Assembly (NCBI GenBank): GCA_017935025.1 | Contig: JAGBIL010000036.1 | Coordinates: 22,462-86,461 of the forward strand | Reading direction: 5' to 3' | Origin: Opitutales bacterium | Lineage (GTDB): Bacteria; Verrucomicrobiota; Verrucomicrobiia; Opitutales; UBA953 | DNA length: 64,000 nt | Position numbers and translations under genes: made by a program | Shown: piece after piece, positions 34,348 through 42,451 of the stretch | Numbering within the stretch: the first letter of the stretch is position 1 | Layout: the number at the start of each line of letters is the position of its first letter | The notes under the pieces: model-generated | The model's input: the letters and a program-made list of their open reading frames with translations, nothing else | The model's database searches: none | What the model was told of the DNA's origin: nothing

Positions 34348-34398
34348 GTGGCTAAAAACTATGTGTTCCCGCGTGTTCCCGCAAATTGAAATTTATGT

Positions 34399-35259
34399 TT
34401 AAGAGGCGGCGACACCGAGAAGTGTGTTCGCATTAAAAAGCGCGTGAATACAAATCGGCGCGGCGAGGCGTCCCGCTCTTTCGTAAGACCAGCAAAAAAC
34501 GCAGCCGAGCACCGCAAGCGGCAAGTAAGAGGCGGGCGCATCGTGCATCAGCGCGAAAATCACGCTCGAAAGCACGGCGGCGGGAACGGCGCTCATTTTG
34601 CTTTTCAGAAAACGATACAGCCCCGCTCGGAAGATGATTTCCTCGATAATCGGCGTGAGAATCGCAATCGCGGGAACGCAAAGCGCAACGAGTAAGGGGT
34701 TATCCGTCTGCCTCAGCGCCGTTACGAGCACCTGGTCATCCTGAAAACTTTCCGGTAAATACGGAGTCAGGAGTTGCGTCAAAAGCATGATTGCGAGTGT
34801 TGCACAAAATCCCATTGCGAACATCGCAGGAACGCCGAATCTGTTATTCGGCGAAAGCCAAGCACGCGCCGATTCGCGAAGCTCGGCGGAATCCGCGTCA
34901 AAATTTTTCGGAAACGCTTCCGGGAAAATTTTGACGGCAAGAAGCAAGGTCGCGAGCGATAGTATTTGCATCACGGGAATGAGATACAAAATCCCGCTTC
35001 CCGAGGAAAGTTGATCCGGAAAAACCGCGCGCGCCGCCGCCGAGCAAATCAGCCCGACGGCAAGCAGGCAAAACACTGCAACACCCGAGAACGCGCAAAA
35101 CTGCGATGCCGACGCGCACCACGGCGCAAGCCGTTCCCGCCGCAGTGCAGGCTCGCGTTTCAGCGCGCGAAACTGCGCGACTCCGACGCCTGCTCCGGTG
35201 AGCGCGAGTAGCGCCCAGCCGAAGAAAATAATTTGGGCGGCGACGGGTCCTTCACTCAT
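34399..35259 (-). CDS. CPBP-family intramembrane metalloprotease
   Basis: A 286-residue polytopic membrane protein with about eight hydrophobic segments. The CPBP (CAAX prenyl protease 2-like) motifs are EEIIFRAGLYRFL (motif 1), FALMH (motif 2, catalytic His) and the final helix HALFNAN (motif 3). Its start overlaps the stop of the upstream clan-CD-like gene by 4 bases, so the two are translationally coupled; a protease pair is possible. Roles in this family range from bacteriocin self-immunity to sortase-like processing. Confidence 0.85.
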   Translation of the reverse strand: MSEGPVAAQIIFFGWALLALTGAGVGVAQFRALKREPALRRERLAPWCASASQFCAFSGVAVFCLLAVGLICSAAARAVFPDQLSSGSGILYLIPVMQILSLATLLLAVKIFPEAFPKNFDADSAELRESARAWLSPNNRFGVPAMFAMGFCATLAIMLLTQLLTPYLPESFQDDQVLVTALRQTDNPLLVALCVPAIAILTPIIEEIIFRAGLYRFLKSKMSAVPAAVLSSVIFALMHDAPASYLPLAVLGCVFCWSYERAGRLAAPICIHALFNANTLLGVAAS

Positions 35260-36800
35260 TTTTTCGTGCCGGGTTTCGTGGAGATTTTCAGCGTTTCGCC
35301 TTCCTTGAGCTCAAGTCCGCGGAAAATCACGAAGTTTTCCGTCAGAATATCCGGCTTAACTTCGGTTTTTTCGTTCCCGCCGACAATGCGAGCTGTCGTT
35401 TTGGCAACGAAAATGCGCTCCGGAAACCACAGGCAGAAATCGCCTTTGTAGGCGTTCCCGTCCGTCGGTTTTACGGTAAACTTCTGTGCGCCGGAGTCGC
35501 GGCTCACCGTACAATTCCACGGCTGCGTGCTCGGCGCGTCCGGATTGAAGCGCGTGCGGTAGAGAGGGTCGCCGTAAAACGCGACGGTGTCGCGGTCGTG
35601 AATGCGGCCCATGAGTTCGCGCGTCGGCTCCATCTGTTTCGCGAGAACCGCCATGGCGATTTCTTCCATGTTGAGCGAGTCCATCCCCTCGGGATTGAGC
35701 CTGACGGGAACATGAACGAGCGCTTCCGGAAGGTTTTTCAGCAAAATCTGATTATTGAAAAACCACGCTTGCCCGACACTTGTCGCCTGGTGCCCGCCGA
35801 AGAATTGTCCGGAGGTGCCCCAGCCGCCTTCGCCGAACCAAGTCGGCACCGTGTACCCGACGAATTGTTTGACGTTGGCGGCGGAAATCGCGGTTATGAC
35901 CATCGAAAACGGCGTGCGTAACGCGTCGCCGAAAAGGCAGTTTCCGGAGGCGATCCAGACTTTTTCGTCCGGCGTTTTCGGGAGTTTTTTCAGATTTTCT
36001 TTTTTGAAAAGTTCCTTGGCCTTTTCTTCCTTGCCGAGGGTGTAAACAAAGTTTGTTCGTTGCTTTCGAGGCACGAGATAAAAGTCCGTTCCCGCAGACG
36101 CGATCAGCCCTTCGCCAAACGGCATTTCGAGGTTAAATTCTGTGGCGTGCGAGGCGGAAATCAGGAATTGCGGGCGTTTTTCCTCCCAGAATTTTGCAAA
36201 AATATCGACCATTTCCGCGTCGGCGGGGGCGTTGGTTTTTTCCGAGGAAACGTAGTTTTCCGTTTCGATAAATTCGCGCGGTCCCCAGTCTGTGATGAAG
36301 GCGCTTTTCTTGAAACGTTTCTGGTCAAAATTCGTGGTGCCGAGCGCGCGGTCGAGAATCAGCGGTTTGTCTTTTCCGAGTAGCGTTCCCGCTGTCGCTC
36401 CGTCTTTCCCCGTGACGATGCCCCAGAGAAAATCTCCGTAAATGTCGTCGTTCATTTCGCGGGAAAGTTTGTGTAGCTTGGCGACGAAAACGCGGTCGAT
36501 TTCTTCCGGAGCGGCGACAACGGCGACGTAGCGCGGTGCTGTTTTTTTCAAGACATTTTTCGCGGAGGAAACATCGTTCCCGCGCCACACGATGAGTTTT
36601 CCGTTGTAGCGCTTGACGAATTTCGCGGCGGCGGCTTTCCAGTCTTTTTGTTTCAGCGTTTTTTCCGAGATCAAAACGGCGTATTCGCCTTTTGCGGGAA
36701 CGACTTCGGCATCGTCGGCTCTCGTCCCGGCGGCGAAAACCGACGGAGCGACAAACGATGCGGAAGCAAGAAGGAGGAGTATTTTTTTCATGTTTTTCAT
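35256..36800 (-). CDS. Secreted protein, possible clan CD (gingipain/caspase-like) cysteine peptidase
   Basis: A 514-residue protein with a signal peptide (MKNMKKILLLLASASFVAPSVFA); an in-frame start much further upstream lies inside coaB and gives no signal. The central part looks like an alpha/beta fold: strand YVAVVAAPEEID, strand QFLISASHATEF with His218, and strand VWIASGNCLFGD with Cys288. A His at the end of one strand and a Cys about 70 residues later after a small residue is the dyad geometry of clan CD peptidases such as gingipain. This is inference; I cannot name a family with certainty. It starts 4 bases after coaB and overlaps the CPBP protease gene. Confidence 0.5.
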   Translation of the reverse strand: MKNMKKILLLLASASFVAPSVFAAGTRADDAEVVPAKGEYAVLISEKTLKQKDWKAAAAKFVKRYNGKLIVWRGNDVSSAKNVLKKTAPRYVAVVAAPEEIDRVFVAKLHKLSREMNDDIYGDFLWGIVTGKDGATAGTLLGKDKPLILDRALGTTNFDQKRFKKSAFITDWGPREFIETENYVSSEKTNAPADAEMVDIFAKFWEEKRPQFLISASHATEFNLEMPFGEGLIASAGTDFYLVPRKQRTNFVYTLGKEEKAKELFKKENLKKLPKTPDEKVWIASGNCLFGDALRTPFSMVITAISAANVKQFVGYTVPTWFGEGGWGTSGQFFGGHQATSVGQAWFFNNQILLKNLPEALVHVPVRLNPEGMDSLNMEEIAMAVLAKQMEPTRELMGRIHDRDTVAFYGDPLYRTRFNPDAPSTQPWNCTVSRDSGAQKFTVKPTDGNAYKGDFCLWFPERIFVAKTTARIVGGNEKTEVKPDILTENFVIFRGLELKEGETLKISTKPGTKK

Positions 36801-36804
36801 ATGC

Positions 36805-37464
36805 TTAGTGTAAAAGTTTTTGTGCGCGGAACGTTTCGATTTCGGCAATGAGCAACTTGCCGATTTCGGTTTTGGGCGCCGGACCGAGCACTTTGCGGAA
36901 ACCGTCGTTTCCGAGCAGGAAAATCGTGTTGTCATCCGCGCCGAATGCTCCGACGTTCCCGCGTCCGACAAGATTTGCCGCAATGAGATCGAGATTTTTT
37001 TCGACGAGTTTTTTTCGTGCGTAGGTTTCGATGTCTTGCGTTTCGGCGGCGAAGCCGACCACGGTTTGGCGCGGCGTTTTCGTCGTGGCGACGGTTTTTA
37101 AAATATCGGCGACCGGTTCAAATTCGACAACCATGCCGGCCCCGTCTTTTTTGCGTTTGTGCGGCTCGTAGTGTTTCGGTCGGAAATCGCAAACGGCGGC
37201 GGTTTTTATCAAAACGTCGCACCGCGGGAACGCGTCGCGCACGGCGGCGAGCATTTCTTCGCCTGTCGTTACGGGAACGAGGTTCACGCCTTCCGGGACG
37301 GGCAGCGAAACGTTTGCACTGACGAGAATGACGTTTGCGCCGCGTTCCCGCGCGGCGGCGGCGATTGCATAGCCCATTTTTCCGCTCGAAGGATTGGAAA
37401 TAAATCGTACGGGATCAAAAAATTCTCGGGTTGCGCCCGCGGTAATAAGCACGGTTTTCATCAT
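36805..37464 (-). CDS. coaB: Phosphopantothenate-cysteine ligase (stand-alone CoaB)
   Basis: Second step from pantothenate to coenzyme A. The 219 residues correspond only to the C-terminal CoaB half of the usual bifunctional CoaBC (about 400 residues); the decarboxylase (CoaC) half is not present in this gene or next to it. Signatures: VLITAGATREFFDPVRFISNPSSGKMG, TAAVCDFRP, the conserved Lys region HKRKKDG, VVGFAAET and the closing NTIFLLG. The 5' end faces a long inverted repeat; the 3' end runs into the peptidase-like gene with a 4-base gap. Confidence 0.9.
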   Translation of the reverse strand: MMKTVLITAGATREFFDPVRFISNPSSGKMGYAIAAAARERGANVILVSANVSLPVPEGVNLVPVTTGEEMLAAVRDAFPRCDVLIKTAAVCDFRPKHYEPHKRKKDGAGMVVEFEPVADILKTVATTKTPRQTVVGFAAETQDIETYARKKLVEKNLDLIAANLVGRGNVGAFGADDNTIFLLGNDGFRKVLGPAPKTEIGKLLIAEIETFRAQKLLH

Positions 37465-37542
37465 TTATCGAGGTGGCGAAATTCAACGCGGAATTTTTCT
37501 CCGATTCAATTGCAAATTAAAGATTTAACGAAGAGTCGGACC

Positions 37543-37760
37543 CACGAATAAACACCAATAAACACGAATTATTTTATAACACAGGTGTCGCAGATTAAAG
37601 CAGATGAAAAAAAAACTTTCTGTTTTTACGGCTTTACCCGATTTTTTTTTGACTGCAACGGAACGGAAGTAAAAGAAGAAAGTTTTATAAAGAATATCTG
37701 ATTTTATCTGTTTAATCCACGTTAAATAAAATTGGTGTTTATTTGTGTCATTCGCGGTTT
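37543..37760. repeat. Period-10 arrays arranged as a 218-bp imperfect inverted repeat
   Basis: Fills the gap between coaB and uvrC. Left: ACGAATAAAC/ACCAATAAAC/ACGAATT then GCAGATTAAA/GCAGATGAAA. Right: TATCTGATTT/TATCTGTTTA/ATCCACGTTA then TTGGTGTTTA/TTTGTGTCAT/TCGCGGTTTC. Perfect paired segments include 37547-37559 with 37731-37743 (13 bp) and 37612-37621 with 37677-37686 (10 bp). No gene in this gap. Confidence 0.8.
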
Positions 37761-37768
37761 CTTAACCC

Positions 37769-39244
37769 TCAAACATTTTTCAAAAAGGAGAAAAGTTCTT
37801 CTGCGAATTTTTCTCCGATGCCTTCGACAGAGCGAAGTTCATCGAGCGTGGCGGCTTTGAGGCGCGGAATCGTGCGGAAGCGCGCGAGCAGAGCTTCCTT
37901 GCGGCGCTCGCCCAAGCCGGGCATTTCGTCGAGCACGGATTCTCGGATTTTTTTCGAGCGCAAATCCGCGTTGTAGGAATTGGCGAAGCGGTGAGCTTCG
38001 TCGCGCAGGCGTTGCACGAGGCGGAGCGCGGGACAATCGTCCGGCATTTTCAGCGGGTCGCGTCCGTCGTGAAAAATGATGTATTCTTCGCGTTTTGCCA
38101 TGCCGACCATCATCGGCGGTTCTATGCCGATTTCGGCAAACGCTTCAAGCGCGGAGTGGACTTGCCCGATGCCGCCGTCGATGACGATTAAGTCCGGGAA
38201 GGAGCGGTTTTCGCGGTGCAGGCGCGAGTAGCGACGGAAAATCGTCTCGCGCATTGAGCGGAAGTCGTCGTTTCCGACATAGCCTTTGATGCGGAAGCGG
38301 CGGTATTCGTTTTTGTCGGGAACACCGTCGCGAAAATGCACGCAGGAGGAAACGACAAACGTTCCCGAAATGTGCGAAATGTCGAAACATTCCATCGTGC
38401 GCGGCGGCGTTTTCATGGCGAGAATTTCGCCGAGTTGTTTTACGGCGTCGAGCGGCGAAGTCGGGTCCGGAAGCGGGTTCCCGCGTGCGAAACGGCGGGA
38501 TTTTTCCAGCGTCGCTTCAATCGCGGCGATTTGGTCGCGGAGCATTGCCGCGCGTTCGTAATCGCGGATTTCGGCGGCGTCCGCCATCGCGGCGCGGAGG
38601 CGTTCGACTTCCTCGCGGTCGCGTCCTTCGAGAAAATCGCAGGCGGCATCGACGCGGGAACGGTATTCTTCGGCGGAAACCTCGTTGGCGTGTCCGTAAA
38701 TTTCGGCCCGCACGTCGTTGTAAAGCCGCCAGCGGCCGTCGGGAAGTTTTTGCGGATGCGTGTCGCCGAGAATGATGCCGAATTTTTTGCGGAGTTGCGC
38801 AAGCGTGCGGCGCACGCCCGTGGAGTGCGGGAACGGACCGAAGTAGCGCGCTTTGTCGGTCGTGCGCACGCGCACGAGGCGGAACGCGGGAAGCTCGGCG
38901 TTTAAATCGACGCGGATTTGGATGAACTGTTTGTCGTCGGTAAAAAGCGTGTTGTATTTCGGTTTGAGCTCTTTGATGAGGCGACCTTCGAGCAAAAGCG
39001 CTTCCGTTTCCGAGCGCACGACGTGAAATTCAAAATCCGCAATCAGCTCGACGAGCATACGGATTTTCGGTCCGAGCATCGGGCGGCGTCCGGGTTGAAA
39101 GTAGGTGGAAACGCGGTTTTTGAGGTTTTTCGCTTTGCCGACGTAAATAATCGAGCCGAGGCGGTCCTTCATCAGGTACACGCCCGGTTTGCGCGGGAGC
39201 GCCCGCACTTTCGTTTTCAGCGATTCCTCGTATTTTTCCTGCAT
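37769..39244 (-). CDS. uvrC: Excinuclease ABC subunit C, compact form
   Basis: Makes both incisions in nucleotide excision repair with UvrB. Domains: GIY-YIG nuclease (about 15-95; KPGVYLMKDRLGSIIYVGKAKNLKNR), a UVR helix pair (about 205-240; ERLRAAMADAAEIRDYERAAMLRDQIAAIE), the RNase H-like nuclease (from about 275; MECFDISHISG, IVIDGGIGQ, RDEAHRFA) and two helix-hairpin-helix motifs at the end (MPGLGERRKEALL, VEGIGEKFAEELF). At 491 residues it is about 110 shorter than E. coli UvrC because the linker region between the UVR motif and the RNase H domain is almost absent. Active-site residues are kept. Confidence 0.93.
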   Translation of the reverse strand: MQEKYEESLKTKVRALPRKPGVYLMKDRLGSIIYVGKAKNLKNRVSTYFQPGRRPMLGPKIRMLVELIADFEFHVVRSETEALLLEGRLIKELKPKYNTLFTDDKQFIQIRVDLNAELPAFRLVRVRTTDKARYFGPFPHSTGVRRTLAQLRKKFGIILGDTHPQKLPDGRWRLYNDVRAEIYGHANEVSAEEYRSRVDAACDFLEGRDREEVERLRAAMADAAEIRDYERAAMLRDQIAAIEATLEKSRRFARGNPLPDPTSPLDAVKQLGEILAMKTPPRTMECFDISHISGTFVVSSCVHFRDGVPDKNEYRRFRIKGYVGNDDFRSMRETIFRRYSRLHRENRSFPDLIVIDGGIGQVHSALEAFAEIGIEPPMMVGMAKREEYIIFHDGRDPLKMPDDCPALRLVQRLRDEAHRFANSYNADLRSKKIRESVLDEMPGLGERRKEALLARFRTIPRLKAATLDELRSVEGIGEKFAEELFSFLKNV

Positions 39245-39394
39245 TCGGGAAAAGATTAAACCACGGATTCAGCCCGATTCCTACGGTTTTTTTTTTCAAC
39301 CTAAAATGCGTAAAGATTTCATATAAATCATATAAGAACGCGCCTTTGCGTTTCCTTTTTTCATGAGGAAACGTTATTTTGAGTTCCCGCGAAG

Positions 39395-40492
39395 ATGAAA
39401 AAAATAATCCACATCGACATGGACGCGTTTTTCGCGTCTGTGGAGCAGCGCGATAATCCGGAGTTGCGCGGCAAGCCGATCGCGGTCGCGCGCGACACGG
39501 TGCGTAACGTCGTTTCTACGGCGAGCTACGAGGCGCGCCGCTACGGCGTGCGCTCGGCGTTGTCGGTTGCGAAGGCGAAGCGGCTTTGCCCGCGCCTGAT
39601 TCTCGTGCCGCCGCGCCACGATGTTTACAAAAAAGTTTCCGCGCAAATCCGGGAAATTTTTCTGCGTTACACGGATTTGGTGGAGCCGCTTTCCCTGGAC
39701 GAAGCGTATTTGGACGTAACCCGCTCGCCGAGCGGGAAAACAGCAACGCAAATCGCGCGGGAAATTCGAGCAGCAATTCGCAAGGAGCTCGGGTTGACGG
39801 CGTCGGCGGGAGTTTCGTTCAACAAATTTTTGGCAAAAATCGCGTCGGATTTGAGAAAACCGGACGGACTTTCGCGGATTTTGCCGAAAGATGCACCGGC
39901 ATTTTTGGATTCTCTGAACGTGGAAAACTTTTTCGGCGTAGGACCCGCAACCGCGAAAAAAATGCACGCACTCGGGATTTTTACGGGAAAAGATCTGCGG
40001 GAACGCACACGGGAGGAACTGACGGAGCATTTCGGAAAAACGGGCGCGTGGTTTTACGAAATTGTGCGCGGGAACGATTTGCGCGAGGTCGAGCCGAACC
40101 GCGAACGCGTTTCGCTGGGTGTGGAAGACACGTTCCCGCACGATTTGATAGGCACGGAAGCGTGCGCGGAGGAACTTCAAATCATCGCAAAGGAATTGGA
40201 GCGCAGGCTTTCGCGGGCGAATTTTTCCGGCTACACGCTGACGCTCAAGATTAAATTTTCGGATTTTACGCAAATGACGCGATCGCGAACGCGGGAACAC
40301 GTTTTTTCCGATACGGAGGATTTGTGGCGCACAGCGAAAGCGTTGCTCGAAGAACATCTGCCGCCGAAAAAACCCGTGCGACTCCTCGGAATTACGATTT
40401 CCAACGCGGCGCCGCTTGTTCCCGAGGCTACGGCAAAAAAGACAAATCCCCGTTCCCGCACCGACGAACGCCAACTGACGCTCCCGCTCTAA
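39395..40492 (+). CDS. dinB: DNA polymerase IV (Y family)
   Basis: Translesion polymerase. The 365-residue protein begins with the catalytic motif IIHIDMDAFFASVEQRDNP, followed by VVSTASYEARRYGVRSAL, the second acidic motif EPLSLDEAYLDVT, GVSFNKFLAKIASDLRKPDG and the helix-hairpin-helix FFGVGPATAKKMHALG. The little-finger domain follows; the C-terminus (TDERQLTLPL) resembles a beta-clamp binding peptide (QL-x-LPL). It lies next to uvrC but on the opposite strand. No LexA-type box was recognised upstream. Confidence 0.95.
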   Translation: MKKIIHIDMDAFFASVEQRDNPELRGKPIAVARDTVRNVVSTASYEARRYGVRSALSVAKAKRLCPRLILVPPRHDVYKKVSAQIREIFLRYTDLVEPLSLDEAYLDVTRSPSGKTATQIAREIRAAIRKELGLTASAGVSFNKFLAKIASDLRKPDGLSRILPKDAPAFLDSLNVENFFGVGPATAKKMHALGIFTGKDLRERTREELTEHFGKTGAWFYEIVRGNDLREVEPNRERVSLGVEDTFPHDLIGTEACAEELQIIAKELERRLSRANFSGYTLTLKIKFSDFTQMTRSRTREHVFSDTEDLWRTAKALLEEHLPPKKPVRLLGITISNAAPLVPEATAKKTNPRSRTDERQLTLPL

Positions 40493-40977
40493 CCGCAACG
40501 AGCGCGGGAACGCACGAAGTTTTTTTGGGGTTTATCCACGAATTTACACAAATTTCACGGATTTTGTCATGGAGGACAGCCGTCTCGGCTGTCCTTTTTT
40601 CTTTTGTCCTTGCAGGACAAAGCGACATGGTTCCACGCTTCGCTTACTTGTCGCTTCCGTGGGGTAGACGAAGTTTTTTAGAACCACGGGATGCACAGAA
40701 CCCACGGAATTATTTTCAATGCAAAGCACGCAAAGTTTTTTAAGAACAGAGAAAGAATCTGATTTCCAATTCATAATTTTTCAAAAAAGGTAAAAACACG
40801 CACTGAAAGCGCAACAAGACCATAGCCCGGGGCAAGCGAGCGATATGCCTTTTTGCGCTTTCTCCGCTTGCTTTTGTTGTGCCGGGTGGAGAAAATTCAA
40901 TTGATTCCGGTTTTGTTTTTGGTATGACTTTTTAGGTAGCAATTAACCCCAAGTCATCATCTTTCATTGAACCTGTT
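40493..40977. repeat. Gene-free gap with period-10 arrays and hairpins after dinB
   Basis: Contents in order: a period-10 array (40532-40571, ATCCACGAAT/TTACACAAAT type); a terminator (40573-40601); a TTTGTCCT-TGC-AGGACAAA hairpin (40603-40621); AGCGACA...TGTCGCT arms (about 40620-40655); a period-10 run AACCACGGGA/TGCACAGAAC/CCACGGAATT (40682-40711); a period-9 run ATGCAAAGC/ACGCAAAG (40719-40735); and a REP-like block near 40826-40885 with CCCGGGGCAAGCG and a partly complementary CGCTTGC...GCCGGGTGG. No coding sequence seen. Confidence 0.65.
40573..40601 (+). terminator. Intrinsic terminator after dinB
   Basis: Perfect 10-bp arms AGGACAGCCG (40573-40582) and CGGCTGTCCT (40586-40595), TCT loop, followed by T5 and more. 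Placed 80 bases after the dinB stop. Confidence 0.85.
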
Positions 40978-42228
40978 ATGAAACTGACCGGAAATTCCCC
41001 TCGGAAGTTTTTTGTTCTGGCGGCAACGCTCGTGTCGTCGGTGTTTTGCGGATGCGCGTCTGAGCCCGTTTCAAAAAATGTTGCGCTTGCCTCGGCGGTT
41101 CGCGGCGCGGCACCGAATTGCGAACTCCACTCTGTGGTTTTGCAGCGCGTTTCCGGTGAAAATGTTTACGCGAATTTACTCGTATCGCGTCCCGGGAAAA
41201 GGGCGGAGGAGGTTTCCGTGGAAATGGTCGCGGGAACGCTTACTCCGGCTTCACAGAACAAACTTCGTCCCTACGCCGATGTTGCGAAAAAGCGCGTTGC
41301 TCCCGCGTCGCCGGGCGAGGATGAAGCGTTGGATAAGCAGCTTTTCCGCGCCGTACGTTCCGGTAATGTTGCCGCCGCACAGAAACTGATTGGCGCGGGA
41401 GCGAACCCTAACGCACCGGAAAGCGGTAAGGAAACACTCTTGAACCCGCTCGCCATAGCCGTATTGCGCAACGATTATTCTGCGGCTCGTATACTTTTGC
41501 AGAACGGAGCAGATCCCAACATCCGCTTGCGCTTTGAAAGTATTCAGTTCTCGGGAACGTTTGACGAAGGAACGGTCATTCACCTTGCCGCCTGCAACGG
41601 AAGCGAAGCGATGGTACGCCTGCTTGCGCGCTACGGTGCGGACCTCGATGCAATTTGTGAGTCCGACGAAAAATTTTCCGTCCGCATCAACGCTCTCGGG
41701 TTAGCGCTTAAAATCAAACGCTACAACGTGGTACGAACGCTTTTGGCAAACGGCGCAAACGCCGATGTTCCCTGTCAGGTCTGTGCGGGAAGCGGAGTTT
41801 CCGGCGATCGTAATTTACCTGTTTTTATGAGCGCATTTGATAATTTCATGCTGAATATTTTTGTGGACGCGGGAGCGGATTTGAACGTGGGCGAAAATTT
41901 TGCACCGCCGATTATTTTCGCCGTCGATACGGGAAACGCGGCGCTCGTAGAAAAGATGCTGCGCCTGGGCGCGAACCCGAATTTCGAGCACACAGACACG
42001 CATCTGCGTCTGCGCAACGGGAAGAAAATTTCGGCGGATTGCACGCCGATTTTCCACGTCAAAAATCCGGCGATTGCGGAGCTACTCGTGCGCTCCGGTG
42101 CAGATTTAAATCATGAGATTTCGGAGGGAATTTTTTCTCCGGATTACCGCGTACTCGATGTCGTCGGCGATCCCGTTACACGGAAATACCTGATTTCCGC
42201 CGGGGCGAAAGAAGCGCAGAAGGATTGA
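40978..42228 (+). CDS. Ankyrin-repeat lipoprotein
   Basis: A 416-residue exported protein. The N-terminus is basic then hydrophobic and ends SVFCGCASE, with a lipobox-like Cys at about residue 27, suggesting a lipid anchor. Residues about 118-410 contain some seven ankyrin repeats, each with the G-A-x-P-N/D loop: LIGAGANPNAP, LLQNGADPNIR, LLARYGADLDA, LLANGANADVP, FVDAGADLNVG, MLRLGANPNFE and LVRSGADLNHE. A CQVCAG Cys pair sits in one inter-repeat loop. Ankyrin proteins bind other proteins; the partner is unknown. It ends at a terminator whose stem is two inverted GCGGGAAC-type words. Confidence 0.8.
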   Translation: MKLTGNSPRKFFVLAATLVSSVFCGCASEPVSKNVALASAVRGAAPNCELHSVVLQRVSGENVYANLLVSRPGKRAEEVSVEMVAGTLTPASQNKLRPYADVAKKRVAPASPGEDEALDKQLFRAVRSGNVAAAQKLIGAGANPNAPESGKETLLNPLAIAVLRNDYSAARILLQNGADPNIRLRFESIQFSGTFDEGTVIHLAACNGSEAMVRLLARYGADLDAICESDEKFSVRINALGLALKIKRYNVVRTLLANGANADVPCQVCAGSGVSGDRNLPVFMSAFDNFMLNIFVDAGADLNVGENFAPPIIFAVDTGNAALVEKMLRLGANPNFEHTDTHLRLRNGKKISADCTPIFHVKNPAIAELLVRSGADLNHEISEGIFSPDYRVLDVVGDPVTRKYLISAGAKEAQKD

Positions 42229-42268
42229 ATCGAACGGGGCGCGTTCCCGCAGGATTTTTTTTTCGGGA

Positions 42269-42303
42269 AAACCGTTCCCGTGTCGCTTGCGGGAACGGTT
42301 TTT
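42269..42303 (+). terminator. Terminator formed by an inverted pair of the repeated word (after ankyrin gene)
   Basis: Perfect 12-bp arms AAACCGTTCCCG (42269-42280) and CGGGAACGGTTT (42290-42301), 9-base loop, then T run. The stem core is the window-wide word GTTCCCG/CGGGAAC. Confidence 0.85.
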
Positions 42304-42451
42304 CTGTGTGTCGCGGAATCCCTAAAATCGGAAAAAAATGTAAAATTTTCTGAAATTTTGGATTGTGTAGAAAATTTTTGTTCTGAATACTTTGCACCCG
42401 CTTTCGATCCGAAAGATTTTTCCAAAATAAACATCAATAGTTACATCAAAA

